Of a stretch of DNA of 64,000 bases, positions 53,769 through 61,492 are shown piece by piece; position 1 is the first letter of the stretch, and each line of letters begins with the position of its first letter. The DNA comes from Buttiauxella agrestis (GTDB lineage Bacteria > Pseudomonadota > Gammaproteobacteria > Enterobacterales > Enterobacteriaceae), in contig NZ_UIGI01000001.1 of NCBI RefSeq assembly GCF_900446255.1, positions 3,622,763-3,686,762 of the forward strand, given 5' to 3'. Under the pieces are notes generated by a model. That model was given only the letters and a program-made list of their open reading frames with translations, made no database searches and was not told where the DNA came from. Made by a program: the position numbers and the translations under genes.

Positions 53769-54946
53769 TTATTTCTGCTGCAAGTGACTACCGTGCCGCT
53801 GCAAAGCGCATCCTGCCACCCTTCCTGTTCCATTATATCGACGGTGGGGCGTATGCCGAACACACGCTGCGACGTAACGTTGATGACCTGGCAGAAGTGG
53901 CGTTAAAGCAGCGCGTTTTAAAAAACATGTCGGCACTGAGCCTTGAAACCAAACTGTTTAACGAAACGTTGTCGATGCCGGTCGCACTGGCTCCAGTTGG
54001 GCTATGTGGAATGTACGCCCGTCGTGGTGAAGTCCAGGCGGCAAAAGCGGCGGCGGCAAAAGGCATTCCTTTTACGCTTTCCACCGTTTCCGTCTGCCCG
54101 ATTGAAGAAGTCGCTCCGGCTATTGACCGCCCAATGTGGTTCCAGCTTTATGTTTTAAAAGACCGTGGCTTTATGCGTAACGCGCTGGAAAGAGCCAAAG
54201 CCGCGGGCTGTTCGACACTGGTATTTACCGTCGACATGCCAACGCCCGGCGCTCGTTACCGCGACGCCCACTCCGGCATGAGCGGGCAACACGCCGCCCT
54301 GCGCCGCTACTGGCAAGCGGTGACGCACCCGCAGTGGGCGTGGGATGTAGGTCTGAATGGCCGCCCGCATGATTTAGGGAATATCTCGACTTACCTGGGC
54401 AAACCGACCGGGCTGGAAGATTACATTGGCTGGCTGGCGAATAACTTCGATCCGTCAATTTCCTGGAGCGATCTGGAGTGGATCCGTGAGTTCTGGGACG
54501 GCCCGATGATCATTAAAGGTATTCTCGACCCTGAAGACGCCAAAGATGCCGTGCGATTTGGTGCCGATGGCATTGTGGTTTCCAACCACGGAGGCCGCCA
54601 ACTCGATGGCGTACTCTCGTCTTGCCGCGCACTGCCTGCGATTGCCGACGCGGTAAAAGGCGATATCGCGATCCTCGCTGACAGCGGTATCCGCAGCGGT
54701 CTGGACGTGGTGCGCATGATTGCACTGGGTGCCGACACCTGCCTGCTGGGACGCGCCTATCTCTACGCGCTGGCGACTCACGGCCAGGCTGGCGTTACCA
54801 ATCTACTGAACTTGATCGAGAAAGAGATGCGCGTAGCCATGACGTTAACGGGTGCGAAATCCATCGCAGAAATCAGCCAGGAGATGCTGGTGCGTGAAGG
54901 TCTGAAAGATATCCTTTCGCCGCAAGGCATGGCGGTTGGTTTTTAG
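53765..54946 (+). CDS. lldD: L-lactate dehydrogenase (FMN-dependent, quinone-linked)
   Basis: A 393-residue FMN enzyme of the glycolate oxidase family, oxidising L-lactate to pyruvate at the membrane. The N-terminus [82 protein letters not shown] (catalytic histidine) and [22 protein letters not shown] are family blocks. The C-terminus is shorter and different from E. coli LldD (396). Start overlaps lldR by 4 bp. A hairpin terminator follows. Confidence 0.96.
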   Translation: MIISAASDYRAAAKRILPPFLFHYIDGGAYAEHTLRRNVDDLAEVALKQRVLKNMSALSLETKLFNETLSMPVALAPVGLCGMYARRGEVQAAKAAAAKGIPFTLSTVSVCPIEEVAPAIDRPMWFQLYVLKDRGFMRNALERAKAAGCSTLVFTVDMPTPGARYRDAHSGMSGQHAALRRYWQAVTHPQWAWDVGLNGRPHDLGNISTYLGKPTGLEDYIGWLANNFDPSISWSDLEWIREFWDGPMIIKGILDPEDAKDAVRFGADGIVVSNHGGRQLDGVLSSCRALPAIADAVKGDIAILADSGIRSGLDVVRMIALGADTCLLGRAYLYALATHGQAGVTNLLNLIEKEMRVAMTLTGAKSIAEISQEMLVREGLKDILSPQGMAVGF

Positions 54947-54957
54947 AGAAAGAAAAG

Positions 54958-54990
54958 TGCTCGCACCATTGCAGAATGTGGCGAGCATTT
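54958..54990. terminator. terminator between lldD and convergent antitoxin gene
   Basis: Stem TGCTCGC (54958-54964) / GCGAGCA (54981-54987), followed by TTTTG on the plus strand, 12 nt after the lldD stop. It also lies directly behind the antitoxin gene of the other strand. Confidence 0.75.
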
Positions 54991-54993
54991 TGT

Positions 54994-55296
54994 TTACCCC
55001 GTTAATTCGGCAAAGTGGATCCCAGCCGCATTAATGATTTTTTTGGTGGTGCTAATAGTCGGGTTGCCGCGTGCGGAAAGCGTTCTGTAGAGAGTTTCAC
55101 GGTTCAGTTTGGTTTCGGCTGCAATTTTGCTCACCCCACCTCGAGCTTCAACGAGACGACGTAAAGCCAGCAGGAATAACACTTCACCGTTCTCTTCATC
55201 CAGACCCGCAAATGCCCCTTTGATATATTCAACGGCAAAGGCGGGGTCTTCTTGAAGCATTTCAATCACTGTTTGGTCGAACTCGTTAAATTTCAT
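54994..55296 (-). CDS. HigA/HI1420-family antitoxin (Xre-type HTH)
   Basis: A 100-residue addiction-module antidote protein. The HTH is at about 58-95 (GGVSKIAAETKLNRETLYRTLSARGNPTISTTKKIINAAGIHF). The N-terminal AFAVEYIKGAFAGLDEENGEVLFLLALRRLVEARGG is typical of the HI1420 group. The open frame continues to 55542 inside the toxin gene in another frame, but the ATG at 55296 gives the right size. The toxin gene ends 11 bp inside it. It should repress the module and neutralise the toxin. Confidence 0.88.
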   Translation of the reverse strand: MKFNEFDQTVIEMLQEDPAFAVEYIKGAFAGLDEENGEVLFLLALRRLVEARGGVSKIAAETKLNRETLYRTLSARGNPTISTTKKIINAAGIHFAELTG

Positions 55297-55615
55297 TTTC
55301 TGACTCCAGATGTTCTTGCCACCATACCACTGCCTGATCGATATCCGCTTGCTGCCTGCGTTTATCGCCACCGAGCAATAACAGGTAAGTGTCCTTGCCC
55401 TCATGTGCGTAATAAATCCGATAACCAGGACCTTCATCAATTCGCATTTCCCATACACCTTGCCTGCAAGGCCTATGGTCGCCAGGGTTATTGAGCGCCA
55501 ACTGGTCGATACGCCGCACAATTTTAAATTTCGCCCGCGCATCCTTTAATGCTCTTAACCACTCATTAAAGGGCGTCTTACCGTTTTGCAGTTTGAAGTA
55601 CTTAATGATATTCAT
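55286..55615 (-). CDS. RelE/HigB-family toxin (HI1419 type)
   Basis: A 109-residue toxin predicted to act on mRNA or ribosomes, as RelE-fold proteins do. FNEWLRALKDARAKFKIVRRIDQLALNNPGDHRPCRQGVWEMRIDEGPGYRIYYAHEGKDTYLLLLGGDKRRQQADIDQAVVWWQEH has the conserved WELR-like (VWEMRI), GYRIYY and LLGGDK blocks. The frame opens at 55651 but the ATG at 55615 gives the family start. It precedes and overlaps the antitoxin gene, as in higBA modules. Confidence 0.9.
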   Translation of the reverse strand: MNIIKYFKLQNGKTPFNEWLRALKDARAKFKIVRRIDQLALNNPGDHRPCRQGVWEMRIDEGPGYRIYYAHEGKDTYLLLLGGDKRRQQADIDQAVVWWQEHLESENEI

Positions 55616-55828
55616 CCTTGAAACCTCTCGAGTGTAGCTTTTATACCACATCAGTCAATGATTTTATTTTGAGCAAAATAATCTCCTGGAGATGCAGGCT
55701 ATGGCATAGAAAGGAAAATTGGCAGGGATGTTCGAGAAGGAGTTTCAGCTTTGCGGCATGCCTTCCAGCATGGAGAAAAATGACAGAGTTTTGCCTCCAG
55801 ATTTACCGGAGGCATCACATATTGATTA

Positions 55829-56257
55829 TCAGTTAAGTTTGTAGTCCAACGTGATTTCAGCTTTCATCAGTTGTGATACCGGGCAACCGGCTTTGGCTTT
55901 TTGAATGATTTGGTCGAATTTGGCGCTATCGGCACCAGGCACTTTTACCGTGCTGGTTAGCGCAATTTTGGTGATAGCAAAACCGCCATCGGTTTTATCC
56001 AGTGAAACATCAGCGGTGGTATCAATGCTTTCTGCGGTGTAACCCTCTTCGCCCAACATCAAAGACAGCGCCATTGAGAAACATGCCGCGTGCGCTGCAC
56101 CGATTAGCTCTTCCGGATTGGTTCCGGGTGCACCCTCAAAACGGGTATTAAAGCCATAGGGTTGCTGTTTTAGCGCCCCACTTTCGGTGGATACGGTGCC
56201 CTTACCGCGTTTAATGTCGCCTTCCCAGTGTGCTTGCCCTTTCTTATGAATCGTCAT
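55829..56257 (-). CDS. osmC: peroxiredoxin OsmC
   Basis: A 142-residue organic-hydroperoxide reductase almost identical to E. coli OsmC (143). MTIHKKGQAHWEGDIKRGKG starts the protein; the redox cysteines are in AAHAACFSMALSLM and AGCPVSQLMKAEITLDY. It protects against organic peroxides in stationary phase or osmotic stress. Divergent from the TPR/sigma operon over 158 bp; in E. coli this promoter depends on RpoS and Rcs, but those sites were not resolved here. Confidence 0.96.
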   Translation of the reverse strand: MTIHKKGQAHWEGDIKRGKGTVSTESGALKQQPYGFNTRFEGAPGTNPEELIGAAHAACFSMALSLMLGEEGYTAESIDTTADVSLDKTDGGFAITKIALTSTVKVPGADSAKFDQIIQKAKAGCPVSQLMKAEITLDYKLN

Positions 56258-56415
56258 ATCTGCGCTCCTGTTTTATTGACACAAACCACAAGTATAGGAG
56301 TTGGATACGTCTTCGCCTGGTAACTAAGAGCAATCCTTTCGTAACGTAAAAATAAATCGAATAAATCATCGCTCTCGAATGTTCACTGCATACCGAACAC
56401 GATGAGGGTTTTGCC

Positions 56416-56949
56416 ATGAACCGTTTTACTCGCTTTTTATTACCCGCTGTTGTGAGCAGCGTATTTTTACTTTCAGGCTACGCCCAGGCCATGGGTGGCA
56501 GCAGCGATGAACCCACGCCACCAACCTGCCCCAAAGGGCAAATTTACGATCAAAAAACCAAAACTTGCATGGTAGATAAGGGCGGGATGATTGGTGACGA
56601 AGCCCGTACTGATTACGCTTACGCGCTGGCAAAAGCGGGTCGTTATCAAGAGGCGCTGGAGATGCTCAACACCCTGCAAGACCCGAATACAGCCGAAGCG
56701 CTGAATTACCGGGGATATGCCACCCGCAAGCTGGGCCGCACCGATGAGGGCATCAGCTATTATTTAAAATCTGTCGCGCTTGATCCCAAATATCCAAAAG
56801 TTCGTGAATACCTGGGTGAAGCGTACATGATCAAAAACCGTCCTGACCTGGCGCGTGAACAGCTGGCGACCATCAAAACCTTATGCGGTACAGGCTGCGA
56901 AGAATATCGTGACCTGGCAGCCGCCATCGACGGTCATCCGGAGTCCTGA
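56416..56949 (+). CDS. periplasmic TPR-repeat protein
   Basis: A 177-residue exported protein. The signal peptide RFTRFLLPAVVSSVFLLSGYAQA is cut before MGGSSDE. A short Cys-containing segment (TCPKGQIYDQKTKTCMVDK) follows; then about three tetratricopeptide repeats (YAYALAKAGRYQEALEMLNTL, ALNYRGYATRKLGRTDEGISYYLKSVALDP, VREYLGEAYMIKNRPDLAREQLA), ending with CGTGCEEYRDLAAAI. It precedes an ECF sigma and an anti-sigma gene in one operon and may be an envelope sensor or a target of that system. Confidence 0.85.
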   Translation: MNRFTRFLLPAVVSSVFLLSGYAQAMGGSSDEPTPPTCPKGQIYDQKTKTCMVDKGGMIGDEARTDYAYALAKAGRYQEALEMLNTLQDPNTAEALNYRGYATRKLGRTDEGISYYLKSVALDPKYPKVREYLGEAYMIKNRPDLAREQLATIKTLCGTGCEEYRDLAAAIDGHPES

Positions 56950-56958
56950 TATTCGCCT

Positions 56959-57486
56959 GTGGAGGCAAAAATCAGCAACGAAACGATACGCAAAGAAATT
57001 GCCCAATACCTTTCCCGCTTGTGGCGCTATGGCCTGGTGCTGTCCCACCGGCGGGATGTGGCGGATGATTTGGTGCAGGCTACCTGTGTGCGGGCGCTGG
57101 AACGCGCCCCGCAATTTATTGCTGGCAGTCGTATGGACCGCTGGCTGTTTTCGATTTTGCATTCGATTTGGATTAATGAAGTTAGGGCGCAGCAAATTCG
57201 CCGTGGGCAAGGCTTTGTCGATGTGGACGAGCTGGTTGGTGAAGAACACAGCGACGACCCCATCTGGTCTAATGATGTGATGAAACGGGTGAATCGCCTA
57301 CCCGAAGCCCAGCGCAATACTGTGTTTTTGGTCTACGTGGAAGAGTTGTCTTACCGGGAAGCCGCCGTCGTACTCAATGTTCCTGTCGGGACGGTGATGA
57401 GCCGTCTTGCCACCGCTCGCCTCACCCTCGCACAGGACATCGCGCTCCAGGCCCGTTCGCCGCAATTCAAAGGAGAGAAACAATGA
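56959..57486 (+). CDS. ECF-type RNA polymerase sigma factor
   Basis: A 175-residue group IV sigma factor. Region 2 is seen at about 15-85 (YLSRLWRYGLVLSHRRDVADDLVQATCVRALERAPQF, WLFSILHSIWINEVRAQ); region 4 at about 115-165 (LPEAQRNTVFLVYVEELSYREAAVVLNVPVGTVMSRLATARL). GTG at 56959 is the first in-frame canonical start but has no upstream Shine-Dalgarno; a GGAGG at 56961-56965 is spaced 5 nt from the in-frame ATC at 56971. The start is therefore uncertain. The 3' end overlaps the anti-sigma gene by 4 bp. Confidence 0.88.
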   Translation: MEAKISNETIRKEIAQYLSRLWRYGLVLSHRRDVADDLVQATCVRALERAPQFIAGSRMDRWLFSILHSIWINEVRAQQIRRGQGFVDVDELVGEEHSDDPIWSNDVMKRVNRLPEAQRNTVFLVYVEELSYREAAVVLNVPVGTVMSRLATARLTLAQDIALQARSPQFKGEKQ

Positions 57487-58232
57487 GTCTTCCCCTCGGC
57501 ACGGACGAAATGCTGGTGGCGTATCTGGATAATGAGCTGAGTGAAACACAGCGCAAAGATCTGGAAAACCAGCTCACCGCAGACGACGCCCTGGCGCAGC
57601 GCCTGGCGTTGCTCGAACGCAGCAATCTTCCATTCAAATCCGCTTTTGAGCCTTTGCTGGAGCAGGCTCCTGATGAACACTTACAACAGCAGTTTTCTCC
57701 TGATGCTCGCAAAAATCACAACGTCTCAAGACGCAATCTGATTGCCGCCGCCGTAAGTTTCCTGGCGTTAGGCGTGATTGGCGATCGGGCTTTTCTGCAC
57801 TTTTCGCAACCGGAGGAAAACTGGCGCGAATTAGTGGCGCAATATATGGCGCTTTACACCCCAGAAACACTGGCTGAAACGCCAACTCAGCAGGCACTCG
57901 ATGCGCAGTTGAAAGTGACCGAAACGCAACTCGGCGTTACGCTCGCCGCCGCAAACCTTGCTCTGCCCAATGCCACATTGAAAAACGCTCGGGTTCTGGC
58001 CTACGAAGATCGGCGCATCGCGCAAATTACCTGGCTTGAAAGTACTGGCCCGCTGGCACTGTGTATCACCCGGCAAACCGGAGAGCCCATGAGTACACAA
58101 AGCGAACAGCGTCTGGGAATGAATATTGTGTATTGGGCGAACCAATCACATCAATTTATGGTAATTGGCCACAGTTCAGCAGCGCAAATGAACGAAGTTG
58201 CCGAGCGGTTGCAGCGCGATATCGGCGCCTGA
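57483..58232 (+). CDS. anti-sigma factor (RskA-like, no zinc motif)
   Basis: A 249-residue single-pass membrane protein. The N-terminal cytoplasmic anti-sigma domain is at about 1-60 (DEMLVAYLDNELSETQRKDLENQLTADDALAQRL), lacking the HxxxCxxC zinc motif found in many anti-sigmas. One membrane helix lies at about 84-103 (RRNLIAAAVSFLALGVIGD). The periplasmic domain (about 105-249) has a KARVLAYED-like strand pattern. It overlaps the sigma gene, so the two are translationally coupled and probably bind each other. Confidence 0.85.
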   Translation: MSLPLGTDEMLVAYLDNELSETQRKDLENQLTADDALAQRLALLERSNLPFKSAFEPLLEQAPDEHLQQQFSPDARKNHNVSRRNLIAAAVSFLALGVIGDRAFLHFSQPEENWRELVAQYMALYTPETLAETPTQQALDAQLKVTETQLGVTLAAANLALPNATLKNARVLAYEDRRIAQITWLESTGPLALCITRQTGEPMSTQSEQRLGMNIVYWANQSHQFMVIGHSSAAQMNEVAERLQRDIGA

Positions 58233-58263
58233 TTATCGTGCTTTTTCGCCTGGAAAATTAACG

Positions 58264-58656
58264 TTAAATCGTCCAGTCTTCCACGCATAGCCCTGCCACA
58301 CTGTGGAACGCCTGGTCATTGGTCACAATTGTGTTTTTTTCACTCAATGCGTGCGCTGCAATCAACATATCCAGCGCCCCCATAACCTGGCCTTTTTTCT
58401 CCATGCTCGCCCTGAGTTTGGCGTAAGTTTCTGCCGCGGCTCGGTCCCATGGGCACACAGAAACGGCATCAAGGAAGCCCATGACGACAGCCTTCAGGGC
58501 TTTATTTTGCCGTTTTGCCACGCCAAAAAGCAGCTCCGCTTCTGTGATACTTGAAATCACAATACTGGAAGGCGGAACGTTAGAAATCCTGGCGATAACC
58601 TGCGGATGTTGGCGTAAAAAATAACTCACCGTATTGGTATCCAGCATCCAGATCAT
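58264..58656 (-). CDS. vapC: VapC-family PIN-domain toxin
   Basis: A 130-residue ribonuclease toxin. The PIN acidic residues are D6 (MIWMLDTNTVSYF), E41 (ITEAELLFG), D96 (GALDMLIAAHAL) and D114 (IVTNDQAFHSV). Family members cleave tRNA-fMet or rRNA. It follows vapB with an overlapping TAATG junction. Its end is 31 bp from the end of the convergent anti-sigma gene. Confidence 0.93.
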   Translation of the reverse strand: MIWMLDTNTVSYFLRQHPQVIARISNVPPSSIVISSITEAELLFGVAKRQNKALKAVVMGFLDAVSVCPWDRAAAETYAKLRASMEKKGQVMGALDMLIAAHALSEKNTIVTNDQAFHSVAGLCVEDWTI

Positions 58657-58919
58657 TACTTAATTCCCGCGAAAGGATCTCGGTCAGCAGGAGGCTGATT
58701 TCTTTCTTCTGCATCGAGGAAATTGTTGGGCACACGGGCTTTTTTAATCAGAGAGATAACACTATCCCAGTTATCTGGTTTTGCTGGCCTTTTTGAAAGA
58801 ATCACATTGCCTTCCTTGTCTTGTCGGATATAAACCCTGTCGGTATCGAACTCGAATTCCACTGGTAACCTCACCGCCTGGTTCCTGCCATTTTTAAAAA
58901 GCTTCGCAATACGTTCCAT
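58656..58919 (-). CDS. vapB: VapB-family antitoxin
   Basis: An 87-residue AbrB/SpoVT-fold antitoxin: MERIAKLFKNGRNQAVRLPVEFEFDTDRVYIRQDKEGNVILSKRP is the classical VapB/MazE DNA-binding domain (FKNGRNQAVRLP), and the C-terminal WDSVISLIKKARVPNNFLDAEERNQPPADRDPF is the toxin-binding tail. The ATG at 58919 follows GGGGGAAGGGA; the longer frame (to 58958) lacks support. Toxin and antitoxin share one promoter, antitoxin first. Confidence 0.92.
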   Translation of the reverse strand: MERIAKLFKNGRNQAVRLPVEFEFDTDRVYIRQDKEGNVILSKRPAKPDNWDSVISLIKKARVPNNFLDAEERNQPPADRDPFAGIK

Positions 58920-59156
58920 TCCCTTCCCCCTACCAAAATATGGCCTATGCCAAAGCATATGCCTTTAGCCGATTTTAGCCAACAATGATTCGTAAGAAGA
59001 AAGAATAAACGACCGGCAGAAAATATCGCGTTTCAGCGACGTTTGCCTGGTTTTTTCGAGAGTGGATTTTGATTGTGCGAGGAGGTTTGCGCAGGGAATG
59101 AAACACGGATATTTAAACCCAAATTAACTGAATGCATCTCGCAATTTAAGAATGTT

Positions 59157-59180
59157 GGCGGAGGGTAAAACCACTCCGCC
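59157..59180. terminator. hairpin behind ilvN
   Basis: Stem GGCGGAG (59157-59163) / CTCCGCC (59174-59180) with inner GG/CC pairs, about 10 nt behind the ilvN stop on the minus strand. The U tract is weak. The region 58920-59156 holds no other gene that I can see. Confidence 0.65.
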
Positions 59181-59189
59181 ATCGGCCGG

Positions 59190-59471
59190 TTACTGCACTA
59201 AAGCCGTCAGTTTGCCAAACACTTGTGCACCGTCGGCGTCACGTTTGATTTGCACCACATCTTCAAGTTTGTCGATTTGGCTGATCATTTGCTCAAGACG
59301 CTGGTCGTCTGCCACCTGTAGCCAGATACGGCTCTGGTCGCCCTGCGGGAGCGGAAGACAGAGGATCCCTTCAACGTTAAAAGCGCGGCGGGCAAACAAG
59401 CCGCAAATGTGAGACATGACGCCCGGATGGTTGCGCACAGTAAGTTCAAGAATAACAGTTAGTTGTTGCAT
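59190..59471 (-). CDS. ilvN: acetolactate synthase I small (regulatory) subunit
   Basis: A 93-residue ACT-domain subunit that gives AHAS I valine sensitivity and full activity. [74 protein letters not shown] is close to E. coli IlvN (96 residues). It lies 3 bp downstream of ilvB. Confidence 0.97.
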   Translation of the reverse strand: MQQLTVILELTVRNHPGVMSHICGLFARRAFNVEGILCLPLPQGDQSRIWLQVADDQRLEQMISQIDKLEDVVQIKRDADGAQVFGKLTALVQ

Positions 59472-59474
59472 GGC

Positions 59475-61163
59475 TTACTCTCCAATCATCTCAATGTTGG
59501 CAGCGCCTGGCGGCACCATCGGGAATACTTTTTCGCTGGCATCAATGCGCACGTGAATCAGGCAGGGACCTGGGCGCGAGATGGCTTCTTGTAACGCAGC
59601 TTGTGGGTTTTCGGCGGCGTTCAAATCGCAGGTTTGCAGCCCAAATCCTTCGGCAATTTTCAGGAAGTTAGTCTGCCCGGAATAGGTCGCAGCAAAGACA
59701 TTTTGTTGATAGAACAGCGTTTGTTGTTGATGCACCAGACCCAGCGCCTGGTTGTTCAGCAGGATAATTTTCACATCCAGATTATGTTCAGCAGCCGTCG
59801 CCATTTCCTGAATATTCATCATGATGCTGCCATCACCGGTAAAACACAGCACTTTGCGATTGGGCTCCGCCAGTGCCGCGCCAACCGCCGCAGGCAGGCC
59901 AAAGCCCATCGTCCCTAAACCCCCGGAAGTCAGCCACTGGCGTGGACGGTTCAGCGGATAAGCCTGCGCCACCCACATTTGGTGCTGCCCAACGTCGGTT
60001 GTGATAATAGCTTCGTCATCCACACACGCCGCCGCCGCGTTGATCAGGCCGTATGGCGTCAACGGGTTGTCAGCGCCCGGCATGTTGAATGGAAATTCCT
60101 GCTGCAAACCAGCAACCTGTTGCAGCCACTGCTGGCGCGGTTGCGCGTTAACTTTTGGCAGTAATTGTTCCAGCACTTCGCCCACATCAGCGCGAATGGC
60201 CACATGCGCTTGTTTAATTTTGCCCAACTCGGCGCGGTCGATATCCACGTGAATAATTTTCGCATTCGGGCAGAATTCTTCGGTTTTACCAATTGCCCGG
60301 TCGTCAAAACGCGCGCCCAGAACAATCAGCAAGTCCGCTTCCTGCAAAATAAAATTGGTGCTGCGGGCGCCATGCATCCCCAACATGCCCAGAGATAATG
60401 GGTGTTTAGCCGGGATCGTGCCGAGCGCCATGAGCGTCATCGTGGTGGGCAGATTCGCTTTCTCAGCAAGCGCACGCGCATCCGCATGAGCATTAATCAC
60501 CCCACCACCGAGATACAGTACCGGGCGCTGTGCCTGGTTAATCATCGCGGCGGCATCAGAGATTTGTTGAGCATCAAATTGTGGCGCAGGGGTTGGCGCA
60601 CACACCGCTGGTAACTCGCTGATGTCGATTTCAGCGGTCTGTACGTCTTTAGGAATATCAATCCATACCGGCCCTGGTCGGCCTGATTCAGCAATGCGGA
60701 ACGCCTCGCAAATCACCTGCGGCAGTTCGGCGATATCGCGTACTAAATAGTTGTGTTTGGTAATAGGAATGGAGATGCCGTAGGTGTCGACTTCCTGGAA
60801 TGCGTCGGTGCCAATCATGGATTTCGGCACTTGCCCGGTGATGCAGACCAGCGGGATGGAATCGAGGCGCGCATCGGCGATGGCGGTAACCAGATTTGTC
60901 GCACCCGGCCCGCTGCACGCGATACACACCGCGGCTTTGCCCTGGGTTCGTGCCATGCCTTGCGCCATAAAGCCTGCGCCTTGTTCGTGACGCGCCAGAA
61001 TATGACGAATTTTTTGGCTTTGGCTCAGTGCGTTATAAAGCGGCAGGACTGTGCCACCGGGAATACCGCTGACGGTGGTAATGCCATGATGTTCAAGCAG
61101 TTGCACAATCAACTGTGCGCCCGTAATGCGGTTTGCTTGCGGTGGGTTTTCCGATATTGCCAT
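59475..61163 (-). CDS. ilvB: acetolactate synthase I large subunit
   Basis: A 562-residue ThDP/FAD enzyme, identical in length to E. coli IlvB, condensing two pyruvates to 2-acetolactate for valine and leucine, or pyruvate with 2-oxobutyrate for isoleucine. The catalytic glutamate is in ARHEQGAGFMAQGMAR; SGGLGTMGFGLPAAVGAALAEPNRKVLCFTGDGSIMMNIQEMATAAEHNLDVKIILLNN contains the GDGS ThDP-Mg motif. Expression is attenuated through ivbL. Confidence 0.97.
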   Translation of the reverse strand: MAISENPPQANRITGAQLIVQLLEHHGITTVSGIPGGTVLPLYNALSQSQKIRHILARHEQGAGFMAQGMARTQGKAAVCIACSGPGATNLVTAIADARLDSIPLVCITGQVPKSMIGTDAFQEVDTYGISIPITKHNYLVRDIAELPQVICEAFRIAESGRPGPVWIDIPKDVQTAEIDISELPAVCAPTPAPQFDAQQISDAAAMINQAQRPVLYLGGGVINAHADARALAEKANLPTTMTLMALGTIPAKHPLSLGMLGMHGARSTNFILQEADLLIVLGARFDDRAIGKTEEFCPNAKIIHVDIDRAELGKIKQAHVAIRADVGEVLEQLLPKVNAQPRQQWLQQVAGLQQEFPFNMPGADNPLTPYGLINAAAACVDDEAIITTDVGQHQMWVAQAYPLNRPRQWLTSGGLGTMGFGLPAAVGAALAEPNRKVLCFTGDGSIMMNIQEMATAAEHNLDVKIILLNNQALGLVHQQQTLFYQQNVFAATYSGQTNFLKIAEGFGLQTCDLNAAENPQAALQEAISRPGPCLIHVRIDASEKVFPMVPPGAANIEMIGE

Positions 61164-61220
61164 TGCTCCAGTCCTTCTTCTTATGCCGTTTCGCTTTTGG
61201 CCGGGGGGACTAAAACAAGA

Positions 61221-61250
61221 AACCCCGCCCGGTTTGCGCCGGCGGGGTTT
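61221..61250 (-). terminator. ilvBN attenuator terminator
   Basis: On the minus strand AACCCCGCC / GGCGGGGTT forms a 9-bp stem with an 11-nt loop (GGCGCAAACCG), followed by TTCTTGTTTT. It lies about 25 nt after the ivbL stop and about 58 nt before ilvB, as in E. coli. Confidence 0.9.
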
Positions 61251-61275
61251 TGGAATCGATGCGTTGATTCAGACC

Positions 61276-61374
61276 CTACGGCGCATTGCCGACGACCACC
61301 ACCACACGCACGACGACCACCGCGGCTGGTAGCGCGGTTAGTAGTAGGCCAGTGTTGCGAGTGAATGTAGTCAT
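61276..61374 (-). CDS. ivbL: ilvBN leader peptide
   Basis: A 32-residue leader, MTTFTRNTGLLLTALPAAVV followed by VVRVVVVVGNAP, matching E. coli IvbL in length and ending. The runs of valine (AVVVVRVVVVVG) and the leucines make ribosome stalling depend on charged tRNA-Val and tRNA-Leu, controlling formation of the terminator downstream. AGGA precedes the ATG at 61374. Confidence 0.95.
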   Translation of the reverse strand: MTTFTRNTGLLLTALPAAVVVVRVVVVVGNAP

Positions 61375-61472
61375 TAGGGTCCTGAATATGTGTTGTGCGT
61401 TTTTAACGTCGAAATTTATACAACCACACAGCCTCGTTTCACACAACAGCTTTATTTGTCTCAGCAAAAAAA

Positions 61473-61488
61473 CGTGCACGAGATCACA
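61473..61488 (-). promoter_or_regulatory. possible CRP site upstream of ivbL
   Basis: CGTGC-ACGAGA-TCACA has a full right half and a partial left half of the CRP consensus, about 100 bp upstream of the leader start. E. coli ilvB is CRP-activated, which supports it; it overlaps no other gene start. Confidence 0.4.
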
Positions 61489-61492
61489 TCAA

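Noticed and set aside
55297-55542. Long N-terminal extension of the HigA-type antitoxin
   Set aside because: It lies inside the toxin gene in another frame and gives a protein about twice the family length.
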